From Aquabacterium olei (GTDB lineage Bacteria > Pseudomonadota > Gammaproteobacteria > Burkholderiales > Burkholderiaceae_C), in the NCBI RefSeq assembly GCF_003100395.1, contig NZ_CP029211.1:1-64000 (forward strand): DNA of 64,000 nt, in the 5' to 3' direction. Under the pieces are notes generated by a model, which did not search any database, was not told the origin of the DNA, and was given only the letters and a program-made list of their open reading frames with translations. This document shows positions 18,846 through 28,060 of the stretch, piece after piece. The translations under genes were made by a program, and so were the position numbers. Every line of letters begins with the position of its first letter. Position 1 is the first letter of the stretch.

Positions 18846-19553
18846 ATGGCTGCCGCGTTCGAAGCCATCGTGCTGGCGGGCGGGTTGGGCACCCGCCTCA
18901 GGTCGGCGGTGCCCGATCTGCCCAAGCCGCTCGCACCCGTGGCGGGCCGTCCGTTTCTGGATTACCTGCTCGGGCATCTGGAGCATGTTGGCGCGCGGCA
19001 CGTCATCCTGTCCGTGGGGTACCTGGGCGAACAGATCGAGGCCCGCTACGGTGGGTGCTTCGGCAGCGTCGAAATCTCGTACAGCCGCGAATCGGCTCCG
19101 CTGGGCACAGGTGGGGCGCTGCGGCAGGCGCTCTCCTTCAGCGCCGGCGCGTACACCCTGGCGCTCAATGGGGACACGTTGCTGGAATGCGATCCGTGGC
19201 CTTTCATCGTCGCCACGGCGCGCACCCACAAGCAGCTTGGCATTCTGACCCGCGACGTCGAGGACACGGGGCGGTATGGCCGTTGTGAGCTGTCGAACGA
19301 CGTGGTGGTCGGTTTCGGGCAGAAAGAGGCGACGGGCCCCGGCCTGATCAACGCGGGGGTCTACTGCCTGCGACATGACCTCTTCGAGGGGCATGCGCTG
19401 CCCGATCGTTTTTCGTTCGAGCACGACTTCATCGAACCCCAGCTTGCCCGCCTGAAGCCCTATGGCGCGCGCGTCCGTGGCTACTTCATCGACATCGGTG
19501 TGCCAGAAGACTTCGAGCGTGCCCAGCGGGAACTGCCGCTGCTTCGCTGGTGA
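18846..19553 (+). CDS. hddC: D-glycero-alpha-D-manno-heptose 1-phosphate guanylyltransferase
   Basis: This 235-residue sugar nucleotidyltransferase has the signature LAGGLGTRLR, LPKPLAPVAGRPFLDYLL and NGDTLLECD. In the setting hddA-gmhA-x-gmhB it would make GDP-D-glycero-D-manno-heptose, a donor for S-layer, capsule or LPS glycans. It starts 2 bp after the gmhA stop. Without the neighbours it would be called only an NTP transferase. Confidence 0.8.
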   Translation: MAAAFEAIVLAGGLGTRLRSAVPDLPKPLAPVAGRPFLDYLLGHLEHVGARHVILSVGYLGEQIEARYGGCFGSVEISYSRESAPLGTGGALRQALSFSAGAYTLALNGDTLLECDPWPFIVATARTHKQLGILTRDVEDTGRYGRCELSNDVVVGFGQKEATGPGLINAGVYCLRHDLFEGHALPDRFSFEHDFIEPQLARLKPYGARVRGYFIDIGVPEDFERAQRELPLLRW

Positions 19554-19554
19554 C

Positions 19555-20172
19555 ATGGCACGCCCCCTGATCATCCTGGACCGTGATGGCGTGGTGAACC
19601 ACGACAGCCCGCTGTACGTGCGCAGCGCCGAGGCCTGGACGCCGATCGATGGCGCCATCGAGGCCATCGCGACCATGTGCCGTGCGGGGTACGACGTCGT
19701 CATCGCCACCAACCAGGCCGGCGTGGCGAAGGGCCTCATTCCGGTCGCGGAGCTCGACCAGATGCACCGCAAGCTGGAAGCCCTGGTGGATGCGGCCGGA
19801 GGACAGATCGCCCGCATCTACGACTGCCGCCACCATCCGGATCATGGATGCGGATGTCGAAAGCCCCAGCCTGGCATGTTGCTGAAGGCCTGCCTCGACT
19901 TTGATCAGCGCCCCGAGGCGGTCTGTTTCGTGGGCGATGCGCTCACCGACATGGTGGCGGCCGCGCGTGCGGGTTGCCAGCCTGTGCTGGTTCTGACCGG
20001 GAAAGGACAGGCGACACAGGCGCTGGCCGAGTTCGACCCGACGATACCGGTTCTCGGCTCGTTGGCAGAGGTACCGGGATGGCTGGCGAGGCGTGGTGAC
20101 GCAACGCAGCGCTGTCCTGACATCCGAACGGACGGCCTCAGAAGCTGTACCCCACCGCCAGCACCCCAGTGA
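19555..20172 (+). CDS. gmhB: D-glycero-D-manno-heptose 1,7-bisphosphate phosphatase (HAD family)
   Basis: This 205-residue HAD phosphatase has the nucleophile motif LDRDGVVN, the Thr motif IATNQAGVAKG, the GmhB zinc site CRHHPDHGCGCRKPQPGM and the acid motif FVGDALTDM. It removes the C7 phosphate from the bisphosphate made by HddA. The start lies 1 bp after the hddC stop. The last roughly 25 residues, rich in R and P, run 35 bp into the convergent MipA gene and do not look family-like, so the C-terminus may be extended by loss of the native stop. Confidence 0.87.
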   Translation: MARPLIILDRDGVVNHDSPLYVRSAEAWTPIDGAIEAIATMCRAGYDVVIATNQAGVAKGLIPVAELDQMHRKLEALVDAAGGQIARIYDCRHHPDHGCGCRKPQPGMLLKACLDFDQRPEAVCFVGDALTDMVAAARAGCQPVLVLTGKGQATQALAEFDPTIPVLGSLAEVPGWLARRGDATQRCPDIRTDGLRSCTPPPAPQ

Positions 20173-20929
20173 CCGTGCCCTTTTCGCGAACAATGGGGCT
20201 GTGTCGCGCGTCGCCGACCAGTTCGGAGTGCGACACTGCCCCGGTGAGGCTCCACTCGGGTGTCAGCCGGTAGAAGAGGGAAACGCCCAGGCGAACGTCC
20301 TTCAACCCGCCGCTCGGTGAATAGGCGGCCAGACCGCTGCGAGTCGACTGGGCGGCGGTGATGCCGAAGTACTCCTGCAGATGTTCGCCATTGGCCCACG
20401 TCGTGGCCAGCGTGGTCGCAACGCGCAGGGCCGGCGTCACAGTGGTGCTCCAGCTCGCGCCGACATCCACCAGCAGCCCCTTGTGGCTGTTGCCGCTGCC
20501 GTACCGCAGCGACGAACTGAAGGTCACCTGGCGCGCGGGGCTGAAGTTGTAGAAGGCGCCGATCTCCGGGCGAGGGTCGATGTCACCGAGCCCCTCCAGC
20601 ACGGCGCTGCGCCGCTCCTTGCGGCCGAAGTCCGGCGTGATGCGCACCCCATATGCCTTGTCAGGGCTGGACGACGCGTTGTAGCCCACGCCATTGAGCC
20701 CGCCCGCAAAGAAACCGTTTGCCCACTGGTACTCGATGCTCGGCAACAGGCGCACGCGCACCTCGTCGGAACCCTGGTACTCGCGGCCCACCAGCACCGC
20801 CGCGCCCGCGATGCCGCCCTCCGCTGCACCGGGTGGGGTGACACGCCGATAAAACTCCGACTGCGCATGCGCCAGGTTGCCCAGGCCAACGAGGAGAAGG
20901 GCGGAAAGGAGGTGGCCAGTGACTTTCAT
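20138..20929 (-). CDS. MipA/OmpV family outer membrane protein
   Basis: This 263-residue beta-barrel protein has a signal peptide ending NLAHAQS and family segments GIAGAAVLVGREYQGSDEVRVRLLPSIEYQW, DIDPRPEIGAFYNFSPARQ and the C-terminal strand GVLAVGYSF ending in Phe. MipA family members act as scaffolds for murein-synthesising enzymes or as outer-membrane channels. It is transcribed against the heptose operon and overlaps gmhB by 35 bp. Confidence 0.9.
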   Translation of the reverse strand: MKVTGHLLSALLLVGLGNLAHAQSEFYRRVTPPGAAEGGIAGAAVLVGREYQGSDEVRVRLLPSIEYQWANGFFAGGLNGVGYNASSSPDKAYGVRITPDFGRKERRSAVLEGLGDIDPRPEIGAFYNFSPARQVTFSSSLRYGSGNSHKGLLVDVGASWSTTVTPALRVATTLATTWANGEHLQEYFGITAAQSTRSGLAAYSPSGGLKDVRLGVSLFYRLTPEWSLTGAVSHSELVGDARHSPIVREKGTVTGVLAVGYSF

Positions 20930-21144
20930 GATCTTGTCTTTCCGGGTGGCAGACGGCCAGTGGCCCAGCATGCGGGCGTGAATGAATGGTCGCATCGCGA
21001 CCGACGGGTCATATTAACCTGATTGCCGTGAGAAGGAGGGATTCGACACAGCCCGGCATTCTCCGCAAGGGCCGCCCCGGTTTCGTGAGCGACCCCTTCG
21101 CCGTATGATCAAAAACGCCGGCCCTTCCCGCCCTCGCCATCCCG

Positions 21145-21609
21145 ATGCCCATGACGCCACCTGAATCGACCGACGCCCCGGAAGCCCTTGCCTGGAGCGA
21201 CGCCTTCGTCCTGGGCTTCGACCCGATGGACCACCTCCACGAGGAGTTTGTCGACATCGCGGGACGACTGCAAGCTGCCGAGGACGAGGCCTTGCCCGCA
21301 CTGCTGGACGAGATGGCCCGCCACCTCGAGCAGCACTTCCAGATGGAAGACAAGTGGATGGAGGAGACCGACTTTCCGCCCCGAGGCTGCCACATGGACG
21401 AGCACGCCGCCGTGCTGAAGTCCGTGCGCGAAGTGCAGGCCGAGTTGGCCGAGGGGAATGTCGAACTCTGCCGTGATCTGGTCGATCACCTGGCCGCGTG
21501 GTTCCCCGGTCACGCCGATCACCTGGACTCGGCCCTGGCGCACTGGATGTCCAAGCGCCGCTTCGGCGGCAAGCCTGTGGTGCTGCGTCGCGGCCTGACC
21601 TTGCGCTGA
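21145..21609 (+). CDS. Hemerythrin domain-containing protein
   Basis: This 154-residue protein has the di-iron hemerythrin ligand pattern: DHLHEEF, HLEQHFQMEDKWM, HMDEH and FPGHADHLD. Bacterial single-domain hemerythrins bind oxygen or nitric oxide, or carry iron in the cytoplasm. It stands alone, 95 bp before the MarR promoter, with no neighbour that fixes its role. The start ATG 21145 is followed at 21151 by a second in-frame ATG. Confidence 0.9.
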   Translation: MPMTPPESTDAPEALAWSDAFVLGFDPMDHLHEEFVDIAGRLQAAEDEALPALLDEMARHLEQHFQMEDKWMEETDFPPRGCHMDEHAAVLKSVREVQAELAEGNVELCRDLVDHLAAWFPGHADHLDSALAHWMSKRRFGGKPVVLRRGLTLR

Positions 21610-21683
21610 CACCTCGCGCCAACGGGCGCAGCGCGCACATTTTTCATCCCGCGACAGTGCTTCCTGGCGACATCGAACCGGCA

Positions 21684-21700
21684 TATACTTCGCATGCGAA
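21684..21700 (+). promoter_or_regulatory. Promoter -10 with overlapping palindromic operator of the MarR gene
   Basis: TATACT at 21684-21689 is a good -10 hexamer, with a weak -35 (TTCCTG, 21661-21666) 17 bp upstream. The perfect 12-bp palindrome TTCGCATGCGAA at 21689-21700 overlaps its end, as expected for an autorepressing MarR protein. Operator function is inferred from position and symmetry. Confidence 0.55.
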
Positions 21701-21731
21701 ATAAATGCGAGACCTGTCCGGAGTGCACCTC

Positions 21732-22190
21732 GTGGCCCAGAAGCCCCGTCTGATCTTCCTGCTCAACACCGCCCAGCGCCACCTGCAACAGTGGATGGCA
21801 GGGCGTCAGGCGCAACTCGCCGAGCAACTGGGCGCGACCGTGCCGACGCCCGCGCAGGCGGGCGCGCTGTTCATGCTGGCGATAAGCGACGGTGCCACCA
21901 TGGGCGAACTGGCGCAGGCGCTCGACCTCGAGCCGCCCGCCGTGTCCGGTCTGGTGCAGCGCATCGAGGCGATGGGGTGGGCCGAGCGCCGTCCCTGCCC
22001 GGACGACCGCCGCACGCAGCGCGTCTGGCTGCGCCCGTTGGGGCAGGCCCTGTTGCCCGCGCTGCGCGAAGGCACGGCACGCACCAACCAGGCACTGGCC
22101 ACCGGCTTCACCGACGACGAACTCGCCACCGTGGCGCGCTGGCTGGAGCACGTCCGGCGGTTGCCCGCCCCTCACGAACAGGAACCCTGA
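21732..22190 (+). CDS. MarR family transcriptional regulator
   Basis: This protein of about 152 residues has the MarR winged helix (DGATMGELAQALDLEPPAVSGLVQRIEAMGWAER, then the wing RPCPDDRRTQRVWL). GTG 21732 was preferred to ATG 21705 because CGGAG lies 8 nt upstream of the GTG, while the ATG has no ribosome-binding site. The hydrolase gene follows after 1 bp and is probably its regulatory target in the same operon. A palindrome over the promoter suggests autorepression relieved by a small ligand. Confidence 0.88.
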   Translation: MAQKPRLIFLLNTAQRHLQQWMAGRQAQLAEQLGATVPTPAQAGALFMLAISDGATMGELAQALDLEPPAVSGLVQRIEAMGWAERRPCPDDRRTQRVWLRPLGQALLPALREGTARTNQALATGFTDDELATVARWLEHVRRLPAPHEQEP

Positions 22191-22191
22191 G

Positions 22192-23067
22192 ATGTCCACC
22201 CCTCTTCAAGCCCCTGAACGGGTCAAGATCATCTGTGCGGACGCCACTGTGCTGGCCGGCCACTTCGTGACGGCAGCGCCCACCGCGGACACCCGCCGCG
22301 CGCCGGTGCTGGTCTGCCCGGCCACCGGTGTGCGCCAGCAGTTCTACCTGCGCTTTGCTGCCTGGCTGGCCGAGCACGGTCACGACGTGCTCGTGTTCGA
22401 CTACCGCGGCGTCGGTCTGTCGCTGCAAGGGCCGCTGAAGGCCTGCCAGGCCACGCTGGCGGAATGGGGGCAGCAGGACCAGGTGGCCGCCCTCGACTGG
22501 CTGCTGGCGCGCACCGGTCAGCCCAAGGTGCTGTTGGTGGGGCACAGTGCGGGAGGCCAGATGATCGGGCTGCTGCCCAACCACGACCGCATCGCACGGG
22601 CGGTGGGCGTGGCGGCCTCGACAGGCTGGTTCAAGGGGATGCGACCGGGCTTCCGATTGCAGGCCAATCTTGCCTTCAAGGCGCTCATCCCGCTCGGCAT
22701 CCGGCTCAAGGGCTATGCGCCCTGTTCGCGGCTGGGCCTGGGTGAAGACCTGCCGGCTGCGGTAGCCACGCAGTGGGGACAGTGGTGTGCGGCAGGCGGC
22801 TATGCCACCAATGCGGTCAAGCGCCACCCCGATCGGGACTTCCATGCGGCGGTTCGCGCGCCTGTGACGGTGTTCCACGCCACCGACGACGACATTGCCA
22901 CACCGGCCACGGTGGCCGACCTGATGCGCACCTGGCCCCAGGCCGACAAGCGGGTCGTGCGTGTCTCCCCGCGCGAGCATGGGCTGAAGGCCATCGGCCA
23001 CATCAACTGGTTCCGCTCGTCGCACCAGGCGCTGTGGCCGCTGATCGGGCAGGCGCTGCGGGGCTGA
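22192..23067 (+). CDS. Alpha/beta hydrolase family protein
   Basis: This 291-residue alpha/beta hydrolase has the nucleophile elbow GHSAGGQ, an oxyanion region VLVCPATGVRQQFY, a downstream Asp in FHATDDDIATP and His in GHINWFR. It resembles the YheT/COG4757 type of predicted hydrolases, which are mostly uncharacterised. It forms an operon with the MarR gene 1 bp upstream, so expression is probably induced by the MarR ligand. The substrate is unknown. Confidence 0.82.
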   Translation: MSTPLQAPERVKIICADATVLAGHFVTAAPTADTRRAPVLVCPATGVRQQFYLRFAAWLAEHGHDVLVFDYRGVGLSLQGPLKACQATLAEWGQQDQVAALDWLLARTGQPKVLLVGHSAGGQMIGLLPNHDRIARAVGVAASTGWFKGMRPGFRLQANLAFKALIPLGIRLKGYAPCSRLGLGEDLPAAVATQWGQWCAAGGYATNAVKRHPDRDFHAAVRAPVTVFHATDDDIATPATVADLMRTWPQADKRVVRVSPREHGLKAIGHINWFRSSHQALWPLIGQALRG

Positions 23068-23071
23068 GCCC

Positions 23072-25228
23072 TCACGTCACGATCGCCACCGTGCTGGCGA
23101 ACACCGGCTCGAGTGCAGCCCGCGCTGCCACATCGAAGCCCAGGGCTTGGCCTTGCACCATGGCCAGCGCCTCCGCCGACAGACGCAGCGATGGCGAGCC
23201 CGTCTCGTGCAGCCAGAGCAGGTAGCTCGCCCAGGCCTTGATGGTGCTGCCCAGCCGCACGGTGGCCTCGTCCAGGGCGCGCTGCACGTCGTCGCTCAGG
23301 TCGAGGGCCGTCAGGGCACGAAGCGTCTGGCGCAGGCCTTGTCCGTGCACGGCGGCGGCGTTGAAGCCGGACACCAGTTCCTCGGGGGTAGGGGTGTGCG
23401 GCACGAAGGATGCAACGTCCAGGCAGTCGTACATCACCTGCGACGCAACCCGCACCGGCGCCCGGGAGGCACAGAAGCGAAGATCTGGCGCCGCGTCGGC
23501 ATACACCATGCCTGTTCCGCCCCATCCGGCCGCCACCATGGGCCGCACGGTGTGCAGGGCCGGCATGCCGTCGGTCTTGTCTGCCTCGGCGCGCTCGATC
23601 ACCAGCAGCAGGTTGGTCTCGTCCGTCACCAGTTGGTAGCGCTCGGCCAGGCCGCGGGCGGCGTCGCGGTCGGGCGTCAGGCCGATCTCGCGCGCGGCCA
23701 CCAGGCGCGCCACCAGGTCGTCCTGGCGCACCGACAGCGCGGCGTGCATCGCAGGCAATTCGGTCACCTTCAGCGCGGGGGCCTGGGCGGGTGGCGCGGG
23801 CAAGCGCAGGAAAACATGCAGGGTCTCGCCAGCCACCACGCGACTCGGCACCGGGCTGCACCACAGCGGCGTGGCATCGGCCAGGACGCGCGGCTGCACC
23901 GGCCAGGCCAGTCGGATGCGGGCAAGCAGGCGCTGCACGGCCGCGGCCATGTCCTCGTGGGGTGTGGCGAACTCGCAGGCGCCGCCGGTGGCTTCGGCCA
24001 TCTCGCGCAGCAGGCTCTCCGCCGGGGCGCTGCCCACGCCCAGGGCATAGACGCGGTGGCCGCTGCGGCGCGCGTCGTCCACGATGCGCTGCGCATCCCA
24101 CACCTCGCCATCGGTGATCAACAGCACGTCGGCCTCGGCCGCGCCATGCACGGGCTCCATCGGCAGGGCAAAGGTGTCCTGCAGTGCCTCGGCCAGCTCG
24201 GTGCCGCCCAGGTCGGCCTCCAGCGCGTCGATGTGTTTGCGCAGGGTGGCCACATGGCGCGGCGTGCCCGCCACGGGCCGCAGCCCCCGCTCGGTGTGGC
24301 TGCCGAAGCGGCTGAACGACACCTGGTCGTCGGGCGTGAGCTGCGCGGCGAGCGGGCGCAGGGCCGCACGCGCCTGGTCCATGCTGTCGCCGGCCATCGA
24401 GCCCGAGCAGTCCACCAGCATCTTCAGCCGCAGCGGTGTGGGGGCCTGGGCCGGCAGTGTGGGGCAATAGCTGGCAATCAACGCGGTGTGGCCCGCGCCG
24501 CTGCGGGCATCGGGCCCGGCCAGCGCGAACGAGTGGCCCGCCAGCCCCTCCAGCAGCAGCACGAAATCGCGGTCGAGCCAGGCCCGGCCCCGCAGCGACA
24601 CCGTCACGGCGTGGCCGTCGTGTTGCTGGGTGATTGCGTGCGTGGGGCTGCCGATGCGGGCGCGTGCCACCGCACCGCGCAGCGTGACCGAGAGGCGGAA
24701 CCCATGCTCGGCCATGAGATCGGAGGAGGGCACCTGATCGGGTTTGAGTCCGCCCTGGCGGACGGCGTCACCGTAGCGGGGCGCGATGGTGGTCGGCACC
24801 ACCAGGCGGATGCGGTCCTGCTCGAAGGCCAGCATCTGCGCATAGCGCAGCTCGACGACGGCCTCCTCACCTGGCTTCAGGCTGCCCAGCGCCGCGCTGA
24901 ACAGGTTGCCCTCGACCTTTTCAACCATCACGGGCGCGTCACCGCTTTCCACGGCGTCCTCGTAACGGTCGCGGGCGTCCTGGCGCGCCATGACCTGACC
25001 GCTCATGCGCTGGCCACCGAGCGTGGCCTCCAGGCCCGTCAGCACGGCACCCCACGCCAGCGGGAAGGTGTAGACCACCTCCATGTTCTCGGCCGTGGTG
25101 TTGCGGAAGGCCTGCCGCAGCGTCATCGTCAGCAGCAGCCCGTCGAGCTCGCCCTGGGCCTGCACCGATTGCAGCACCGGCGCCGCAAACCCGCCGCGGG
25201 TGGTCAGGGTGGGGTGTTCAGTCTTCAT
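23072..25228 (-). CDS. VIT and von Willebrand factor A domain protein
   Basis: This 718-residue protein has an N-terminal VIT domain (about 10-140, with EVVYTFPLAWGAVLTG and ARQDARDRYEDAVESGDAP). A VWA domain follows near 290-470 with an intact MIDAS start DCSGSMAGDS. There is no signal peptide or membrane helix, so it is probably cytoplasmic, unlike many secreted VIT-VWA proteins. It starts at ATG 25228 with AGGAGG 6 nt upstream, and the end of the MerR gene overlaps it by 11 bp (ATGAAGACTGA). The tight coupling implies joint expression. Function is unknown. Confidence 0.85.
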   Translation of the reverse strand: MKTEHPTLTTRGGFAAPVLQSVQAQGELDGLLLTMTLRQAFRNTTAENMEVVYTFPLAWGAVLTGLEATLGGQRMSGQVMARQDARDRYEDAVESGDAPVMVEKVEGNLFSAALGSLKPGEEAVVELRYAQMLAFEQDRIRLVVPTTIAPRYGDAVRQGGLKPDQVPSSDLMAEHGFRLSVTLRGAVARARIGSPTHAITQQHDGHAVTVSLRGRAWLDRDFVLLLEGLAGHSFALAGPDARSGAGHTALIASYCPTLPAQAPTPLRLKMLVDCSGSMAGDSMDQARAALRPLAAQLTPDDQVSFSRFGSHTERGLRPVAGTPRHVATLRKHIDALEADLGGTELAEALQDTFALPMEPVHGAAEADVLLITDGEVWDAQRIVDDARRSGHRVYALGVGSAPAESLLREMAEATGGACEFATPHEDMAAAVQRLLARIRLAWPVQPRVLADATPLWCSPVPSRVVAGETLHVFLRLPAPPAQAPALKVTELPAMHAALSVRQDDLVARLVAAREIGLTPDRDAARGLAERYQLVTDETNLLLVIERAEADKTDGMPALHTVRPMVAAGWGGTGMVYADAAPDLRFCASRAPVRVASQVMYDCLDVASFVPHTPTPEELVSGFNAAAVHGQGLRQTLRALTALDLSDDVQRALDEATVRLGSTIKAWASYLLWLHETGSPSLRLSAEALAMVQGQALGFDVAARAALEPVFASTVAIVT

Positions 25229-25631
25229 GGTCTTCCTCCTGAATGTCTTGCCATGCGGCCAGCACGGCCCTGGCCAGCGCGCGCAGTTGCTCGGGGGTGG
25301 CCTGCGCGGCGTCGGGCGACACCTGCAGCTCGATGCCCGGCGCGATGCGGATGTGGCTGCGCACCTCGACGGCGCCAAAGGCCTGCGGGCGCGGGGGCAC
25401 CGCAGGCGGCTCGCCCGACAGCACCTCGCGGATCCGCTCCAGCGAGATGCCCGCCTCGGTGAGCTGGCGGATGCGCAGCAGCGTGTCGAGGTGCGAGGGC
25501 AGGTAGTGCGCGCCGCGCTTTTCCCCCTCCGGGCGGGCCAGCAGGCCCTTCTGGATGTAGTAGCGCACCGTGCGCCGGGGGCAGCCGGACAGGGTGCTGA
25601 GCTCGTCGAGGGTGAAGGTTTGTGTCGTCAC
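25218..25631 (-). CDS. MerR family transcriptional regulator
   Basis: This protein of about 137 residues has an N-terminal MerR helix-turn-helix (FTLDELSTLSGCPRRTVRYYIQKGLLARPEG) and a dimerisation helix (RIRQLTEAGISLERIREVLSGE). It has no cysteine pattern for metal sensing. GTG 25631 is the chosen start; ATG 25652 would add seven residues. It precedes and overlaps the VIT-VWA gene and probably regulates that operon. Repeated GACA/TGTC half-sites at 25640-25675 are candidate binding sites. Confidence 0.82.
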   Translation of the reverse strand: MTTQTFTLDELSTLSGCPRRTVRYYIQKGLLARPEGEKRGAHYLPSHLDTLLRIRQLTEAGISLERIREVLSGEPPAVPPRPQAFGAVEVRSHIRIAPGIELQVSPDAAQATPEQLRALARAVLAAWQDIQEEDHED

Positions 25632-25827
25632 GTCACCAATATATGACACCATGACTGACATTTGCAAGTGTCTTAAAACGCAGGTGAGCGCAGCGCATAT
25701 CCACCGTATGGACGATGAGTCACGCATCCGGAGGCTCATCGCATGAGCCTATCGGCCGGCATGATCGCGCTTCGGCAAGCCGGCCATGAACGGCGGCTGT
25801 CTCACGTCACTGCCCTCGTTCCACTCC
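25632..25827. promoter_or_regulatory. Divergent promoter region with GACA/TGTC half-sites
   Basis: The 196 bp between the MerR gene and the 124-residue gene contain GACAC at 25645-25649 and GTGTC at 25669-25673, with another GACA between them. These could form the operator of the MerR gene. No clear -35/-10 pair was assigned. Confidence 0.3.
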
Positions 25828-26202
25828 ATGAAGAACTCGATCGACAACCACGTCCTGCGCGAAGAACTGATCCGCCACGGTTTTCAAGACATCACGAGCG
25901 TGAACCGCAGCACCAAGTCGTGGCGGCTGAAGCATCCGGCGATGACGCACTGGGTTTCCGTCAAGCTCGCGGCAGACCCGTCTCGTGCGATGACGTCCGA
26001 TCCGCTCGTCCTTCACCCGGATGATGCGGATCGACTCAAGTCGGCCATGCCGTTGCCCGGTGTGTCCGTAGGGGACAAGCCCTACAAAGGCAGCAGCACC
26101 AAGTACGACGGTGTGCCGGGCTGGGCATTTTCCGTTGAGAGCGTCGACGCCCTGGGCCGTGCCTTGGGCGTGCTGATGCCAGGCGGCAGCGCCTCGGCGT
26201 GA
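25828..26202 (+). CDS. Hypothetical protein
   Basis: This 124-residue soluble protein was not recognised. It has a DNA/RNA-binding-like N-terminus (NSIDNHVLREELIRHGFQDI) and a central WRLKHPAMTHWVSVKL strand pair, with no membrane segment. ATG 25828 was chosen because residues from the upstream ATG 25786 are not protein-like. It is 91 bp before hsdM but has its own spacing, so joint function is uncertain. Confidence 0.6.
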   Translation: MKNSIDNHVLREELIRHGFQDITSVNRSTKSWRLKHPAMTHWVSVKLAADPSRAMTSDPLVLHPDDADRLKSAMPLPGVSVGDKPYKGSSTKYDGVPGWAFSVESVDALGRALGVLMPGGSASA

Positions 26203-26293
26203 GCCTCACGGCGCCCATGTCGTCACCAGGATGAGGATCACCTCCACTGGCATACTTGATCGGTTTTGCCTGTGAAAGACGTCCGGTTTCCGT

Positions 26294-28039
26294 ATGAATC
26301 AACAAGCCCTGTCCGCCTTCATCTGGTCGGTCGCCGACCTCCTGCGTGGGGACTACAAGCAGTCCGATTACGGCAAGGTGATCCTTCCTTTCACGGTCCT
26401 GCGGCGCCTCGACTGCGTGCTCGAAGCCACCAAGCCCGCCGTGCTGGCCGAGCTGGAGGCGAAGTCCCGACTGGGCGTGAACCCCGAGCCGTTTCTGCTG
26501 CGCAAATCGGGCCACAGGTTCTACAACCAGTCGCCGCTCGACATGCCCAAGCTGCTGGGTGACCCCGACAACATCGCCTACAACCTGTTCACCTACGTGC
26601 AGGGCTTTTCGGCCGATGTTCGGGACATCTTCGACCACTTCGAATTCCAGGCGCAGACCGAGCGCCTGGCCAAGGCCGGCCTGCTCTACCAGGTGGCCGA
26701 GAAGTTTGCTCAGATCGACCTGCACCCCGACAAGGTCAGCAACGCCCAGATGGGCCTGGTCTTCGAAGAGCTGATCCGCAAGTTCGCTGAAATCTCCAAC
26801 GAGACCGCCGGGGAGCACTTCACCCCGCGCGAGGTGATCCGCCTGATGGTGGACCTCATCTTCATCGAAGACAACGACGTGCTGAGCCAGCCCGGCGTGG
26901 TGCGCACCCTGTACGACCCGACGGCGGGCACGGGCGGCATGCTGAGCGTGGCCGGCGAATACCTCGCCGCCATGAACCCGAACGCCCGCCTGACGGTGTA
27001 CGGCCAGGAGCTGAACCCCGAGTCGCACGCCATCTGCAAGGCCGACATGCTCATCAAGGGGCAGGACGTGGCCAACATCGCCTTTGGCAACACGCTGAGC
27101 GACGACGGCCACCCGCACATGAAGTTCGACTACATGCTGGCCAACCCGCCCTTTGGTGTGGAGTGGAAGAAGGTCGAAAAAGAAGTCCGCAAGGAACACG
27201 AGCAGCGCGGCTTTGACGGCCGCTTTGGCCCCGGCCTGCCGCGCGTGTCGGATGGCTCCATGCTGTTCCTGCTGCACCTGATCAGCAAGATGCGCCCCGC
27301 CAAAGACGGCGGCAGCCGTTTCGGCATCGTCCTCAACGGCTCGCCCCTGTTCACGGGCGGGGCCGGGAGTGGTGAAAGTGAGATCCGCCGCTACGTGCTG
27401 GAGAACGACCTGGTCGAAGCCATCGTGGGCCTGCCCAACGACATGTTCTACAACACGGGCATCGGCACCTATGTCTGGATCATCAGCAACCGCAAGCCGG
27501 CCGCCCGCCAGGGCAAGGTACAGCTGATCGACGCCAGCGGCATGTGGCAGAAGATGCGCAAGAGCCTGGGCAGCAAGCGCAAGGAACTGAGCGACGCCCA
27601 CATCGAGCGCATCACCCAGCTGTTCGGTCGCTTTGAAGAAGCCAGCGACGAAGACGGCAAGCCCATCAGCCGCATCTTTGCCAACGAGGCCTTTGGCTAC
27701 CACACCATCACCGTGGAGCGCCCGCTGCGCGATGCCGAGGGCAAGGTGGTTCTGTTCGAGAAGGGCAAGCAAAAAGGCAAGCCCCAGCCCGACTCCAGCC
27801 TGCGTGACACCGAGAACGTGCCCCTGACCGAAGACGTGGGCGAGTATTTTCAGCGCGAGGTGCTGCCCCATGCGCCCGACGCCTGGATCGACCCGGACAA
27901 GACCAAGGTCGGCTACGAGATCCCGTTCAACCGGCACTTCTATGTGTTCAAGCCACCGCGCCCGCTGGCCGAGATCGATGCCGACCTCAAGCGCACCACC
28001 GACCGCATCCTGGACATGATCAAGGGGTTGTCAGCCTGA
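26294..28039 (+). CDS. hsdM: Type I restriction-modification DNA methyltransferase subunit M
   Basis: This 581-residue N6-adenine methyltransferase has an HsdM N-terminal domain (about 5-150), the AdoMet motif [10 protein letters not shown] near residue 213 and the catalytic motif NPPFGVEW near 283. It is full length. In a type I system it needs HsdS for sequence recognition and HsdR for cleavage, but neither is present: the following reading frames are an HTH/nucleotidyltransferase pair and then a gene start cut by IS3 copy 1. The system therefore looks broken here, unless hsdS and hsdR survive elsewhere. Confidence 0.95.
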   Translation: MNQQALSAFIWSVADLLRGDYKQSDYGKVILPFTVLRRLDCVLEATKPAVLAELEAKSRLGVNPEPFLLRKSGHRFYNQSPLDMPKLLGDPDNIAYNLFTYVQGFSADVRDIFDHFEFQAQTERLAKAGLLYQVAEKFAQIDLHPDKVSNAQMGLVFEELIRKFAEISNETAGEHFTPREVIRLMVDLIFIEDNDVLSQPGVVRTLYDPTAGTGGMLSVAGEYLAAMNPNARLTVYGQELNPESHAICKADMLIKGQDVANIAFGNTLSDDGHPHMKFDYMLANPPFGVEWKKVEKEVRKEHEQRGFDGRFGPGLPRVSDGSMLFLLHLISKMRPAKDGGSRFGIVLNGSPLFTGGAGSGESEIRRYVLENDLVEAIVGLPNDMFYNTGIGTYVWIISNRKPAARQGKVQLIDASGMWQKMRKSLGSKRKELSDAHIERITQLFGRFEEASDEDGKPISRIFANEAFGYHTITVERPLRDAEGKVVLFEKGKQKGKPQPDSSLRDTENVPLTEDVGEYFQREVLPHAPDAWIDPDKTKVGYEIPFNRHFYVFKPPRPLAEIDADLKRTTDRILDMIKGLSA

Positions 28040-28060
28040 CATCGGCGGCGTACATTCTCC

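Noticed and set aside
23147..25462. A 771-codon open frame on the plus strand opposite the VIT-VWA gene
   Set aside because: Composition is Gln/His/Arg-rich without domains, and the minus strand has clear VIT and MIDAS motifs.
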